This document shows positions 54,728 through 63,740 of a stretch of DNA of 64,000 bases, piece by piece. The position numbers and the translations under genes were made by a program. Where the stretch lies: NCBI RefSeq assembly GCF_000018865.1, contig NC_010175.1, positions 868,001 through 932,000 of the forward strand, given 5' to 3'. The notes under the pieces were generated by a model that saw nothing but the letters and a program-made list of their open reading frames with translations, did not search any database and was not told the DNA's origin. The number at the start of each line of letters is the position of its first letter. Position 1 is the first letter of the stretch. The DNA is from Chloroflexus aurantiacus J-10-fl. Its GTDB lineage: Bacteria; Chloroflexota; Chloroflexia; Chloroflexales; Chloroflexaceae.

Positions 54728-56146
54728 TTAGAAAATAATCTGATCGGCATTCACCTGTTCGAGGCTGCTCCACGGCGAACGCACCTGCTCGGCGCGGAGC
54801 TGACCGCGCAAACTGAGGACGAGGAGCAGCAACCCGGCTACCGCAATCAGCAGCAACGCACTCAGATAGACAGCAATATAGCCACTGGCAACCACGCCAC
54901 TCATTCTGCCGATAATATCGCGGGCCAGACCGGCAGCAATCGTTCCGACCCCTTGCGATAGCGCCTGGGTAATACCCCACAGGGCAAGGAACAGACCGGC
55001 GTGGGAACGGTCACACAACCCCATCACCAGCGCAAGGCCACCGACAATTAGCATACCGCGCCCCATTCCGATCAGAGCAATCCCTCCCAGGAATTGTCCA
55101 ACGTGATCGGGAGTATTGGCCAGGCTGATGGTCGCAAAACCGGCCACACCCAGGATCGAAGCGCCTCCCAGCATCCGCAACGCCGGATGACCACGCCAGA
55201 GCAGCCAGCCGGTTAAGACAATCGCGGTCAACATCCCACCGCCCCACACCGCAGTCAGGCGCGTCGTCTCGGCCACGCTCATCCCCAACACCTGACCGCC
55301 GTATGGTTCGAGCAGCACATCGTGCACAGCAAAGCCGGTCGTGGCCAGTGCCAGCACGATGAACAGGTTCCGCAGCGGGCGCTGCGCTGCCAGCATGCGC
55401 AACGACTCACCAAGCGTCTCGCGCACCCGTACCGGCGTGAAATCAACCAGCTCGCCATTCGGCTTCAACCGCTCTTGATCGAGCATTGACAGGAAGGTCA
55501 GGAATACAAAGGCTAACGCCGATCCCTGCATCACCTGGATCAACCGGGTATGGCTATAGTCGATCAACAGTTCACCGATCAGCAACGAACCGACAATCGT
55601 TCCCAAGACTAGCGCCACCCAGAGCAGACTCAACACCCGACCACGCTCTTCTACCGGCGTCACATCACTGACAATAGCGAGATAGATCGTCTCGGCAATG
55701 TTCACGCCCAGACCGTAGGCGAAGAAGATCGCAAAACAAACAATGACCGCTAACGGGAATGGTAAGTAGCCTTCACCACTCAGCAGAATCAGCGAGAAGG
55801 GAGCAGTCGCCAGGCCACCGTAGGTCAGCATCGCACCAAGTACCAGATAGGGGGTACGCCAGCGTCCGGCAGCTCGATGAACATCCGACTTGAATCCGAC
55901 AATGGCGCGGGCCGGTGAGATAAAGTAGTGGAGAGCCAGTAATGAACCTACCAGGAACGCTGCAATCCCTAACTCGTTAATCAGCACACGGTTGAGCGTA
56001 CCGGTCAGCGGTGCCAGCGAGAGTCCCATCCCAAATTGGAAGAGGCTCAGGCGCAATACCCGCAGCCACATCCGCAAACGAGGACGGGCAGCCAGCCAGT
56101 GTTGGGCCTGACGAAATGGGCGTAGCAATGTATCTGCCATTGCCAT
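54728..56146 (-). CDS. BCD/PucC-family transporter, (bacterio)chlorophyll delivery
   Basis: A 472-aa protein of the PucC (BCD) branch of the major facilitator superfamily, with about twelve membrane segments. Diagnostic stretches are NRVLINELGIAAFLVGSLLALHYFISPARAIVGFKSD, then TPYLVLGAMLTYGGLA, then VGTIAAGLARDI. The family is found mainly in phototrophs and helps insert or assemble light-harvesting pigment-protein complexes (PucC, LhaA, Bch2). It is the clearest phototroph marker in the window. AAGGAG 7 nt before ATG 56146 fixes the start. An extended -10 box TGCTATAAT is about 40 bp upstream. Confidence 0.9.
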   Translation of the reverse strand: MAMADTLLRPFRQAQHWLAARPRLRMWLRVLRLSLFQFGMGLSLAPLTGTLNRVLINELGIAAFLVGSLLALHYFISPARAIVGFKSDVHRAAGRWRTPYLVLGAMLTYGGLATAPFSLILLSGEGYLPFPLAVIVCFAIFFAYGLGVNIAETIYLAIVSDVTPVEERGRVLSLLWVALVLGTIVGSLLIGELLIDYSHTRLIQVMQGSALAFVFLTFLSMLDQERLKPNGELVDFTPVRVRETLGESLRMLAAQRPLRNLFIVLALATTGFAVHDVLLEPYGGQVLGMSVAETTRLTAVWGGGMLTAIVLTGWLLWRGHPALRMLGGASILGVAGFATISLANTPDHVGQFLGGIALIGMGRGMLIVGGLALVMGLCDRSHAGLFLALWGITQALSQGVGTIAAGLARDIIGRMSGVVASGYIAVYLSALLLIAVAGLLLLVLSLRGQLRAEQVRSPWSSLEQVNADQIIF

Positions 56147-56184
56147 GTTCCAGCTCCTTGGGCTAGAGCGCGGTGTTGTGTCGT

Positions 56185-56193
56185 ATTATAGCA
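56185..56193 (-). promoter_or_regulatory. extended -10 promoter for the BCD transporter
   Basis: On the minus strand TGC precedes TATAAT (56190-56185), 38 nt before the ATG. The -35 region (TTATCT-like near 56209-56214) is weak, as expected for an extended -10 promoter. Confidence 0.55.
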
Positions 56194-56462
56194 CGCCATG
56201 TCATGCGAAGATAAGGTGGGGTCGGTTCAGTTTACACCACCATTACATGAACCTCGGCTTTTAACACGCCGTGATGCACTGTCTTGCCTTGGTGAGCGCA
56301 ATGGTCATCCACCGATAGCCCTGACACATTCAGACTTCCCATAGCTCGCTGTATACAACATGACACAGTTGCTCGCCGATGTATCGTCACACCTCTGATC
56401 CAGTTCAGGTACCCCGGCCAGAACACACTCTTTGTCCACACCATGGCGCATGCCCGAACCTG
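56194..56462. other. divergent intergenic region
   Basis: Nothing beyond the flanking promoters of the transporter and trpA genes is seen. Confidence 0.3.
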
Positions 56463-56471
56463 TGGTATGAT
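56463..56471 (+). promoter_or_regulatory. extended -10 promoter TGGTATGAT before trpA
   Basis: It is identical in its nine bases to the -10 before the M1 peptidase gene and lies 41 nt before the trpA ATG. No good -35 was found. Confidence 0.45.
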
Positions 56472-56512
56472 GTCAGGTACAGCGATTGACCTCTCTACCT
56501 GTAGAACACACT

Positions 56513-57313
56513 ATGAGCCGAATAGCCGAAACATTTGCCAGACTCCGCGCTGCGGGGCGTATTGCGCTAATGCCATACCTGACCGTAGGTTTTCCCGAAC
56601 GCACCAGCACCCTTGAACTGGTACCGGCCCTCGAAGCAGCCGGCGCCAGTCTGTTTGAATTGGGCATCCCCTTCTCCGATCCGCTGGCAGACGGCACGAC
56701 CATTCAGCGGGCGACCCAGCGCGCTCTGGAAAACGGGATTACGATTGCCGATTGTATTGCAACGGTCGCCGAATTACGGGCCCGTCGGGTGGCGGCCCCC
56801 CTGCTGTTGATGGGGTACTACAACCCGTTGCTCCGTTACGGTCTCGAACGCGCCTGTGCCGCTCTGGCGGCAGCCGGTGGCGATGGCTGGATTATTCCCG
56901 ATCTGCCGCTCGAAGAAGCAGATGATCTCCGTCAGCTTGCCGCTGCTCACCAGCTCGACCTGATAATGTTCATCGCCCCCACCACCCCACCGGCCCGGAT
57001 CAGCCAGATCACTGCCCAGGCCAGTGGCTTTCTTTACATCGTCTCGCTAACCGGTGTGACCGGTGCCCGGCAGACTTTAGCCGGGAATCTGACCGATCTG
57101 ATTGCCAATGTGCGCCAGCAGACGAATCTGCCACTGGTTGTCGGTTTTGGGATCAGCCAGCCAGCGCATATTGCTGAAGTAGCCAGGATTGCCGATGGAG
57201 CAATTGTTGGCAGTGCCTTGATTGATCGCCTGGAACGTCTGCCACCTGAAGACCGGGTGAGTGGTGCCGCTGCGTATATTCGCGAACTGTTGAGCGCCGT
57301 TGCACGACCGTAA
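56513..57313 (+). CDS. trpA: tryptophan synthase alpha subunit
   Basis: A 266-aa TIM-barrel enzyme that splits indole-3-glycerol phosphate to indole and glyceraldehyde-3-phosphate and passes indole to TrpB. Catalytic residues fall at the same positions as in E. coli: Glu49 ([11 protein letters not shown]) and Asp60 (LADGTTIQ). [12 protein letters not shown] (loop 6) and VGFGIS are present. trpB and the other trp genes are not adjacent, so trpA is detached from a trp operon here. ATG 56513 is the family-like start. It is followed after 19 bp by the RAM-domain gene. Confidence 0.95.
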
Positions 57314-57332
57314 TCAAGAGAGGAGCATTGTC

Positions 57333-57566
57333 ATGGAAGCGCGAGCGTATGTCTTGATCGAGGCTGAGTCGGGCAAGATCGGTGAAGTATTGACCGCGTT
57401 GCGCGCCATTGATGGCCTGATTGCAGTCGATGCTGTGACTGGCCCCTACGACATTGTGGCAACCGTGCAAACGCCTGATCCACGCCAGATTGGGCGGTTG
57501 GTGATGAGTGAAATCCACGCCATTAGCGGGATCAAGCGCACAATTACCTGCATGGTCATTGGATGA
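57333..57566 (+). CDS. stand-alone Lrp/AsnC ligand-binding (RAM) domain protein
   Basis: A 77-aa protein consisting only of the RAM domain of Lrp/AsnC regulators (AYVLIEAESGKIGEVLTAL, then VTGPYDIVATVQTPD, then ISGIKRTITCMVIG). It lacks the DNA-binding helix-turn-helix. Such proteins form oligomers that bind amino acids and may modulate full-length regulators or enzymes. GAGAGGAG gives a strong ribosome site. Directly after trpA, so tryptophan or another amino acid is a plausible ligand; this is inference. Confidence 0.85.
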   Translation: MEARAYVLIEAESGKIGEVLTALRAIDGLIAVDAVTGPYDIVATVQTPDPRQIGRLVMSEIHAISGIKRTITCMVIG

Positions 57567-57593
57567 AGTGTGTAGCAACAGAAGGGGATTACC

Positions 57594-58535
57594 ATGGCTG
57601 AGCACGTCCTGGAAAAAGGCAAAGTTCATCACAAGTGGGACAACAGCTTACCCCCGGCAATCGAGATCGCTTCTGGCGACGTCGTACACTGTGAAACGGC
57701 AGAGGTAACGAATAATCAGGTGACACCCGGCTGCGATGCCAGCGTGTTACTCAATCTCGACTTTGGACAACTCTACCCGCTGGCCGGTCCGATCTTTGTC
57801 AAAGATGCCATGCCCGGCGATATTCTGGAAGTTGAGATTCTGCGTCTGCAACCACTCGATTGGGGCTGGACGGGTATCATTCCCGGTCTAGGGTTGCTGG
57901 CCCAAGACTTCACAGCACCGTATATCCGCCATTTCGACCTGAGCAACGGCCAGACTGCTCCCCTCCGCGATGACATCCATATTCCGCTTCAGCCATTCTG
58001 TGGCACGATGGGGGTTGCCCTTGACGAACCTGGCGCCTTCGATGTGTTGCCAACCGGCAAAGGGGGCGGCAATATTGATACCCGCCATCTGAATGTTGGT
58101 GCCAAACTCTACCTGCCGGTCTTCGTGCCGGGCGCCCTTTTCTCGGCAGGCGATTGCCATGCAGCGCAGGGCGATGGTGAAGTGTGCGTCACCGGTATCG
58201 AGTGCCCGATGCAATTCTCGCTGCGCTTCAATGTGATCAAGGGTCGTTCCTTGAAGCCGTGGCGCTACCACTTCTACACGCCACCCGGACCGATTCAGCC
58301 GGCATACGATGCTCGTGGGTATTACGTGACGACGGCTATCGGCCCCGATCTGATGGAGAACGCCCGCAATGCGGTGCGCGATATGATTGAATGGCTTACC
58401 GATAATTATCACCTGAGCCGTGAAGATGCTTACGTGCTGTGCAGTCTGGCCGGTGATCTACGCATTAGCCAGATCGTTGATGCCCCGAACTGGTGTGTCT
58501 CGTTTTATATGGCGTTGAGCGTCTTCCGCTCGTGA
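57594..58535 (+). CDS. acetamidase/formamidase family protein
   Basis: A 313-aa member of the FmdA/AmdA family of zinc-dependent amidohydrolases that release ammonia from formamide or acetamide. Family stretches include KWDNSLPPAIEIASGDVV, FVKDAMPGDILEVEIL, FCGTMGVA, GGGNIDTRHLNVGAKLYLPVFVPGALFSAGDCHAAQGDGEV (with Asp, His and Glu ligands) and AYVLCSLAGDLRISQIVDAPNW. Length is typical. It lies 28 bp after the RAM-domain gene, probably in the same transcript, and ends before a bidirectional terminator. Nitrogen scavenging is the likely role; the true amide is unknown. Confidence 0.88.
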   Translation: MAEHVLEKGKVHHKWDNSLPPAIEIASGDVVHCETAEVTNNQVTPGCDASVLLNLDFGQLYPLAGPIFVKDAMPGDILEVEILRLQPLDWGWTGIIPGLGLLAQDFTAPYIRHFDLSNGQTAPLRDDIHIPLQPFCGTMGVALDEPGAFDVLPTGKGGGNIDTRHLNVGAKLYLPVFVPGALFSAGDCHAAQGDGEVCVTGIECPMQFSLRFNVIKGRSLKPWRYHFYTPPGPIQPAYDARGYYVTTAIGPDLMENARNAVRDMIEWLTDNYHLSREDAYVLCSLAGDLRISQIVDAPNWCVSFYMALSVFRS

Positions 58536-58585
58536 GATGGTCGGTTGACAAATATCCGCACAACAACACCATATCCGTCAGGAAC

Positions 58586-58613
58586 CGGGGGTAACGCATT
58601 GCTGTTACCCCCG
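58586..58613. terminator. bidirectional terminator
   Basis: CGGGGGTAAC (58586-58595) and GTTACCCCCG (58604-58613), between convergent stop codons at 58535 (+) and 58622 (-). TTTGTT follows shortly on the plus strand. Confidence 0.8.
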
Positions 58614-58621
58614 ATGGTTTG

Positions 58622-60295
58622 TTATTCGTTCTGCCCGGCAAGGTGTTGCAAGGTTGCACTGCCCAGCCGATGGCAGAAATCACCAAAGGACTCGCCCGGG
58701 TTGCGTTCGCGCTGATAGAGTAGCAATATCGGTTCCAGCCGCGCGACAATCTCCTCGCGCTTGACATTATCGAGATAGACTTCTCCCAGGCGGGTTCCCA
58801 AAGGACTGCCACCCAGATAAATGGTGTAAGAATTCAGGCTGCGTCCTACCAATCCGATTTCAGCGGTATAGGGTCGGGCACACCCATTGGGGCAGCCGGT
58901 CATTCTGACGTGCGGAACCGGGCCATCGTGGAGTCCCAGCCGATCCAGCAGGGCGTTCATGTCACGAATCACCTGCGGCATGACCCGCTCGCTTTCGGTA
59001 ATTGCCAGACCACAGGTGGGGAGAGCTGGACAGGCCAGCGCATTCTGAACAACGAGCGGGATGGTACCGGGTAGCGCGACATCATACTGGCGAAAGATTG
59101 CCTCGATGGCCGCACGATCAGCCGGTTGAATATTCACGAACAGGATATTCTGCTGCGGAGTCAGGCGAACTTCGAGGCCGAAACGCTGCACAACATCCCG
59201 AATTGCTGCCCGGAGATGATCTCTGACCCGCCCATTTTCGACAAACAGGCCAAAGAAGAGCCGGCCATCACCCTGTTCGTGCCATCCCAGGTGATCATCG
59301 GCGCTGAGCCACGTGAGCGGTCTGGGTTCAGGCAACGCATAGCCAACGTAGCGCTCGACCTCAGCTTTGAACCGCTCGATGCCCCAACTCTCAACCAGAT
59401 ATTTCATCCGGGCCAGCTTGCGGTCATCACGTCGGCCATGATCGCGTTGCACCTTCACAATCGCTTCCACAACCTCAAAAAGCTGGGCGGGAGCTACAGT
59501 GGTAAGCGGCTTTGCCAGTGCCGGATGGGTTTCCTTAACCCCATGACTCTGGCCCAGACCACCACCAACCAGAATGGTGAACCCTTGCAGACTCTCTTCA
59601 ATCCACGGCACAATTCCAATGTCCTGGGTATAGACATCAACACAGTTATCGCCGGGGAAGGCAAAGGCAATCTTGAACTTGCGCGGCAGATAGGTTGCAC
59701 CGTAGAGCGGTTCATCCTCTTCCAGACTCGCCGCCTTTTCCCCATCGAGCCAGATTTCGTAGTAGGCACGGGTCTTTGGCTTCAGCCGATCAGAAAGAGC
59801 TTTCGCATACTGCATCAGCTCGATCCGCTGACGATCAACAAAAGGTGCAGGGCAGGCCACAATGTTCCGCACCACATCACCACATGCCGAGAGTGTAGTC
59901 AGCAGATGACGGTTAAGCGTGCGAATCAGTGGCTTCAGGCCACCCTTGCGCACGCCGTGGTACTGAATGGCCTGGCGAGTAGTAAAACGCAACGTGGTAT
60001 TGCCCAACTCATCCGCCAGCCGGTCGAGGGTCAGATACTGTTCCGGGCTAAGCCGGCCACCGGGAATAGCCACCCGGATCATAAATGAATACTCCGGCCC
60101 CAATCCCCGCGCTTTGCGGGCTTTACGCACATCGCGATTGTCTTGTTGATAAATGCCGTGAAACTTGAGAATCTGATACCCTTCATCACTGAAGTGATCG
60201 TTTCCGTCGTGCAGCTCGTGATCTACCGGCCCTCGCAAATGCCGGCTGGCCAGTTTGATCTGCTCAACTTTTGAAAGCCTGGGTGTATCCGTCAT
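58622..60295 (-). CDS. sir: assimilatory sulfite reductase, ferredoxin type
   Basis: A 557-aa siroheme/[4Fe-4S] reductase that reduces sulfite to sulfide with six electrons. The cluster ligands are Cys422, Cys428, Cys468 and Cys472 (CPALPTC ... GCPNGC), a C-x5-C / C-x3-C layout; the last also holds siroheme. Substrate-side arginines lie in LRFTTRQAIQYHGV. Nitrite reductases share this fold, but the sulfate-assimilation operon decides for sulfite. GGAG 7 nt before ATG 60295 supports the start. Last gene of the operon, 33 bp after cobA. Confidence 0.92.
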   Translation of the reverse strand: MTDTPRLSKVEQIKLASRHLRGPVDHELHDGNDHFSDEGYQILKFHGIYQQDNRDVRKARKARGLGPEYSFMIRVAIPGGRLSPEQYLTLDRLADELGNTTLRFTTRQAIQYHGVRKGGLKPLIRTLNRHLLTTLSACGDVVRNIVACPAPFVDRQRIELMQYAKALSDRLKPKTRAYYEIWLDGEKAASLEEDEPLYGATYLPRKFKIAFAFPGDNCVDVYTQDIGIVPWIEESLQGFTILVGGGLGQSHGVKETHPALAKPLTTVAPAQLFEVVEAIVKVQRDHGRRDDRKLARMKYLVESWGIERFKAEVERYVGYALPEPRPLTWLSADDHLGWHEQGDGRLFFGLFVENGRVRDHLRAAIRDVVQRFGLEVRLTPQQNILFVNIQPADRAAIEAIFRQYDVALPGTIPLVVQNALACPALPTCGLAITESERVMPQVIRDMNALLDRLGLHDGPVPHVRMTGCPNGCARPYTAEIGLVGRSLNSYTIYLGGSPLGTRLGEVYLDNVKREEIVARLEPILLLYQRERNPGESFGDFCHRLGSATLQHLAGQNE

Positions 60296-60328
60296 AAACT
60301 TTCTCCGCACTCATAGCTTCACGGATTG

Positions 60329-61135
60329 CTATCCGCGTTCAACAACGACCACGTCCCTGGCCTGATGCATCCCGGTGTAAGCCGGAACAGGCATTGCATG
60401 TACCGGTTCATCAGCAGCCACCGCCTGCAATTGCTCGCGCACCGCCACCACCGGGCCGATTACCCAGACTGCCGGTGCCTGAACCGCAACCCGCCCCTGC
60501 GCCACAGCTTCCAGCGCTGCCAGCACAATACGTTCGTTGGGTGTAGAGCCGTTCTCGATAAAAGCGCAGGGTTCCCAGGCGTCACGACCGGCCTGGATCA
60601 GCGCCTGCGCCAGTTCTGCCCGCCGTTCAACCCCCATCAGAATCACCAGAGTATCGATCCGGGCATAGGGAGCTATCTCAGGCGCAGCACCACCCTGCTC
60701 CTGACCACAGATCACGGCAAAACTTCGCCCAATACCGCGTAATGTCAACGGAATACCGGCCATTCCCGGTAACGCCAGCGCTGAACTGAGACCGGGCACT
60801 AACTCAACGGTAATGCCGTGTTGAGCCAGAAAGAGCCACTCTTCAGCACCACGCCCGTAGACCATGGGATCGCCGCCCTTCAAGCGCACGACCGTGCGTC
60901 CGGCGCGAGCATAGTGCAACAACAGATGAAGAATCTCACGTTGCACCCGATCCTGGTCACCCTTTGCTTTGCCGACGTAGATGCGTTCAGCTTGCGGGTT
61001 GACATACGCCAGAATCTCCGCAGACACCAGGCGGTCGTACAGCACCACATCAGCTTCGCCGAGCACCCGTAGCGCACGGAGCGTAAGTAATTCAGGATCA
61101 CCAGGGCCGGCACCCACCAGGTAAACCTTGCTCAT
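60329..61135 (-). CDS. cobA: uroporphyrinogen-III C-methyltransferase
   Basis: A 268-aa SUMT that methylates uroporphyrinogen III twice with AdoMet to give precorrin-2, the first step to siroheme and cobalamin. Signatures: VYLVGAGPGDPELLTLRA (4-21), DVVLYDRLVS, VVRLKGGDPMVYGRGAEE and VELVPGLSSAL. It overlaps the upstream dehydrogenase/chelatase gene by ATGA. Together the two genes supply siroheme for the sulfite reductase encoded next. Confidence 0.95.
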   Translation of the reverse strand: MSKVYLVGAGPGDPELLTLRALRVLGEADVVLYDRLVSAEILAYVNPQAERIYVGKAKGDQDRVQREILHLLLHYARAGRTVVRLKGGDPMVYGRGAEEWLFLAQHGITVELVPGLSSALALPGMAGIPLTLRGIGRSFAVICGQEQGGAAPEIAPYARIDTLVILMGVERRAELAQALIQAGRDAWEPCAFIENGSTPNERIVLAALEAVAQGRVAVQAPAVWVIGPVVAVREQLQAVAADEPVHAMPVPAYTGMHQARDVVVVERG

Positions 61136-61812
61136 ACCACCTCCTGTTGATGCAGGCTGAGATCGACCGGTACAGCGGAAGCAGTGTCGTACAGAGCCTG
61201 CCAGAGCAGGTTCTGCGCCTGAACGTAATCGCCTGCCCGCAGCATAGCCAGCGCTCCACTGTCTACGAGGCGGTACCAGGCAGCGCGTCGTTCGGCAAAG
61301 CTATGTGGGTAAGCCTGTTTGACCAGCGAGCGAAACGAGCGCAGCACATCCAGAAATGCCGCGTACTCTGGGCCATACACTGCGCTCAGATGCTCTTTGA
61401 TCCGCACTGCCAGCGCCGGTGCGACACCACTGGTCGAGATGGCAATGACCAGATCACCCTGACGATGAATCGAGGGCAAGATAAAATCGCAATGGGGCGG
61501 ATCATCGACTGCGTTCAGCCAGACTCCGCGTTCACGGGCTTCGGCAGCAATGGTGGCATTGAGAGTTGTATCTGGCAGATGGACAAAACAGAGCATGAAG
61601 CCTACCAGATCACCATAGTGATACGCACGTCGTTGCCAGTCGAGCCGGCCATCCTGCACGAGTGCATCCAGCGCCGGATGATCAAACGGTGAGATGAGTC
61701 TGACCCGTGCACCTGCATCCACCAGTCGCTGCACCTTGACCTCAGTCTCGATACCACCCCCGATGAAGAGCACCTTTTTATCGCGTAAATCCAGCATCAC
61801 CGGATAGTACAT
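61132..61812 (-). CDS. precorrin-2 dehydrogenase / sirohydrochlorin ferrochelatase (Met8/CysG-N type)
   Basis: A 226-aa enzyme related to Met8, SirC and the N-terminal half of CysG. An NAD-binding Rossmann start (KKVLFIGGGIETEVKVQRL) is followed by WLNAVDDPPHCDFILPSIHRQGDLVIAISTSGVAPALA, the family signature with the Asp and His used in dehydrogenation/chelation. It converts precorrin-2 to sirohydrochlorin and probably inserts iron. Together with cobA (overlap ATGA) this completes siroheme synthesis from uroporphyrinogen III. Confidence 0.88.
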   Translation of the reverse strand: MYYPVMLDLRDKKVLFIGGGIETEVKVQRLVDAGARVRLISPFDHPALDALVQDGRLDWQRRAYHYGDLVGFMLCFVHLPDTTLNATIAAEARERGVWLNAVDDPPHCDFILPSIHRQGDLVIAISTSGVAPALAVRIKEHLSAVYGPEYAAFLDVLRSFRSLVKQAYPHSFAERRAAWYRLVDSGALAMLRAGDYVQAQNLLWQALYDTASAVPVDLSLHQQEVV

Positions 61813-61824
61813 ACATCACCTCAA

Positions 61825-62565
61825 TCAGCGCATCAGGCTGCGAAACACCAGGTGTGAGCCAATGACCATCATCCACGCCAGCAGTCCCAGGCGGAATGGC
61901 CGCTGACTGACATGCTGGGCCAGCCAGGCTCCCGCCAGCGAGCCGATCACGCCGCCACCGGTCAGCTTGAGAAATAACCAGAGATCGAATTGCCCCAAAA
62001 CGGTATGGATTCCGCCCCCAATTGCCGAGAGGATCAGACCAAACCAGAGATCGGTGCCAACCACCGCCTGGGGTGAGAGCCGTGTCGTATTGAGCAGTAA
62101 CAACGTGCCCAAAGCCCCTGCTCCAGCCGATGAGAAGCCTACTTCAAGACCGATAAATCCGGCGCCGGCAATCATCCAACCCGGTGCGAGATGAAATGAG
62201 GGCACTTTGATCAGGGTCACGAACAGATTGATCCCTGCGGCCACCAGCACGATCAAACCAATACCGAGCAGCACTACATCGCGATAGCTTTTCAAAGCGT
62301 GTAACAGAAAGCTACCGATCACAACAGCCGGCACACCACCGGCCAGCAGCCGGGCGAGGGTCTGCGGATGTACCTGTTGCTGCTGCCAGTAGATCAGGCC
62401 AGCCGGAATTTTGGCGCACAGCGCAAACAACAGCGCTGTGCCTACCGCTACTTCCGGCGCAATCCCCAGACCAAGGATCAACACCGATGTGGTGATCGTG
62501 CCACCACCAACACCGGTCAGACCAATGCTGACAGCAATGAGCAAACCAAGCAACACTTCGAGCAT
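61825..62565 (-). CDS. TauE/SafE-family membrane transporter
   Basis: A 246-aa protein with about seven to eight membrane segments and the two glycine-rich repeats of TauE/SafE permeases (TGVGGGTITTSVLILGLGI and GFSSAGAGALGTLLLL). The family moves sulfite, sulfonates or sulfate. Within this operon (12-16 bp gaps on each side) sulfate uptake or sulfite efflux are both plausible. GAGGGTAAG precedes the ATG. Confidence 0.85.
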   Translation of the reverse strand: MLEVLLGLLIAVSIGLTGVGGGTITTSVLILGLGIAPEVAVGTALLFALCAKIPAGLIYWQQQQVHPQTLARLLAGGVPAVVIGSFLLHALKSYRDVVLLGIGLIVLVAAGINLFVTLIKVPSFHLAPGWMIAGAGFIGLEVGFSSAGAGALGTLLLLNTTRLSPQAVVGTDLWFGLILSAIGGGIHTVLGQFDLWLFLKLTGGGVIGSLAGAWLAQHVSQRPFRLGLLAWMMVIGSHLVFRSLMR

Positions 62566-62581
62566 CTTACCCTCGTACCGG

Positions 62582-63727
62582 CTACAGCGTCTGGTAAGCA
62601 GCGCGTAACACTTCAGCTACTTCGGGTCTGGTAAACTCCGGCGGTAATGGCGATCCTGCGCGCAACAATTCACGTACCCGCGTGCCTGAAAGAACAAGGT
62701 GATGTTGGGTATCGTGAGGGCAGGTACGCGGCGAGACAACTGCGGCGCAGGTTACGCAATAGAAGGTCTGCTCAAACTTGAGAATATGGATGCCAATCTC
62801 CTCTGGACGGAAATGGTCAAAGATGGCCTGCGCCTCATACGGGCCGTAATAGTTGCCAACCCCGGCGTGATCGCGCCCCACGATGAAATGGGTGCAGCCG
62901 TAATTTTTGCGACTGATGGCGTGCAGAATTGCTTCACGTGGCCCGGCGTAGCGCATTGCTGCCGGATAGACACCCAACAACACCCGGTTTTGCGGGTAGT
63001 AGCGTTCGAGGAGAACTTTATAGGCCGCCATCCGCACCGGGGCCGGAACATCATCCGACTTGGTAGAGCCGACGAGCGGGTGAAGGAACAGACCATCGAG
63101 CGACTCTAGTGCGACTTTGTGCAAATACTCGTGGGCACGATGAATGGGATTTCGGGTCTGGAAAGCGACAATTGTCTGCCAGCCCCGCTCTTGAAACAGT
63201 TGTCGCGTCTCGCGAGGCGTATAGTGGTGTTCGGGGAATGGCCCCCGATCCAGGGTCAGCAATTGCACCTTACCGGCCAGATAGACATCCCCTCGCGCAA
63301 ACAGCGCCGCAACACCGGGATGGGCGAGATCCGTGGTGCGATAGACCGCCAGTGCTTCATGCTCTTTATCAGGTCGATACTGCTCTTCGACATCAAGCAA
63401 GCCTACCGTTCGCCCATCCTTCGTCAAACGAACTGTTTTTCGATAGGAAGCTGCATCCTGTGCCGACACCCCCAGGGTGATCGGGATACTCCACGGCAGA
63501 CCATTCGTCAGGCGCATCTCTTCCAGCACACTCAGATAATCGGCCTGGCCCATAAAACCTTCTAACGGCGAATAGACACCGGTGGCAATGAGTTCGAGAT
63601 CGGCATACGCCCGTTCATCAAGCTCAAGTGCCGGCAGATGGTCATATTCGCGTGGATGTGCAACCCGAATCCGCTCAACCAGAACACCACCGTGCGGCTT
63701 CGGGAGAGAACTCGTTTGTGGTATCAT
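62582..63727 (-). CDS. sat: ATP sulfurylase (Sat type)
   Basis: A 381-aa ATP sulfurylase that makes APS and pyrophosphate from sulfate and ATP. The [10 protein letters not shown] motif (190-199) binds ATP and sulfate; [14 protein letters not shown] and [10 protein letters not shown] (cysteines of the Sat-type zinc site) follow. No APS-kinase domain is fused and none is adjacent, so APS itself is likely the next substrate. GAGGTGAGGT lies just before ATG 63727. It starts 13 bp after the cysH stop codon. Confidence 0.93.
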   Translation of the reverse strand: MIPQTSSLPKPHGGVLVERIRVAHPREYDHLPALELDERAYADLELIATGVYSPLEGFMGQADYLSVLEEMRLTNGLPWSIPITLGVSAQDAASYRKTVRLTKDGRTVGLLDVEEQYRPDKEHEALAVYRTTDLAHPGVAALFARGDVYLAGKVQLLTLDRGPFPEHHYTPRETRQLFQERGWQTIVAFQTRNPIHRAHEYLHKVALESLDGLFLHPLVGSTKSDDVPAPVRMAAYKVLLERYYPQNRVLLGVYPAAMRYAGPREAILHAISRKNYGCTHFIVGRDHAGVGNYYGPYEAQAIFDHFRPEEIGIHILKFEQTFYCVTCAAVVSPRTCPHDTQHHLVLSGTRVRELLRAGSPLPPEFTRPEVAEVLRAAYQTL

Positions 63728-63740
63728 CACCTCACCTCGT

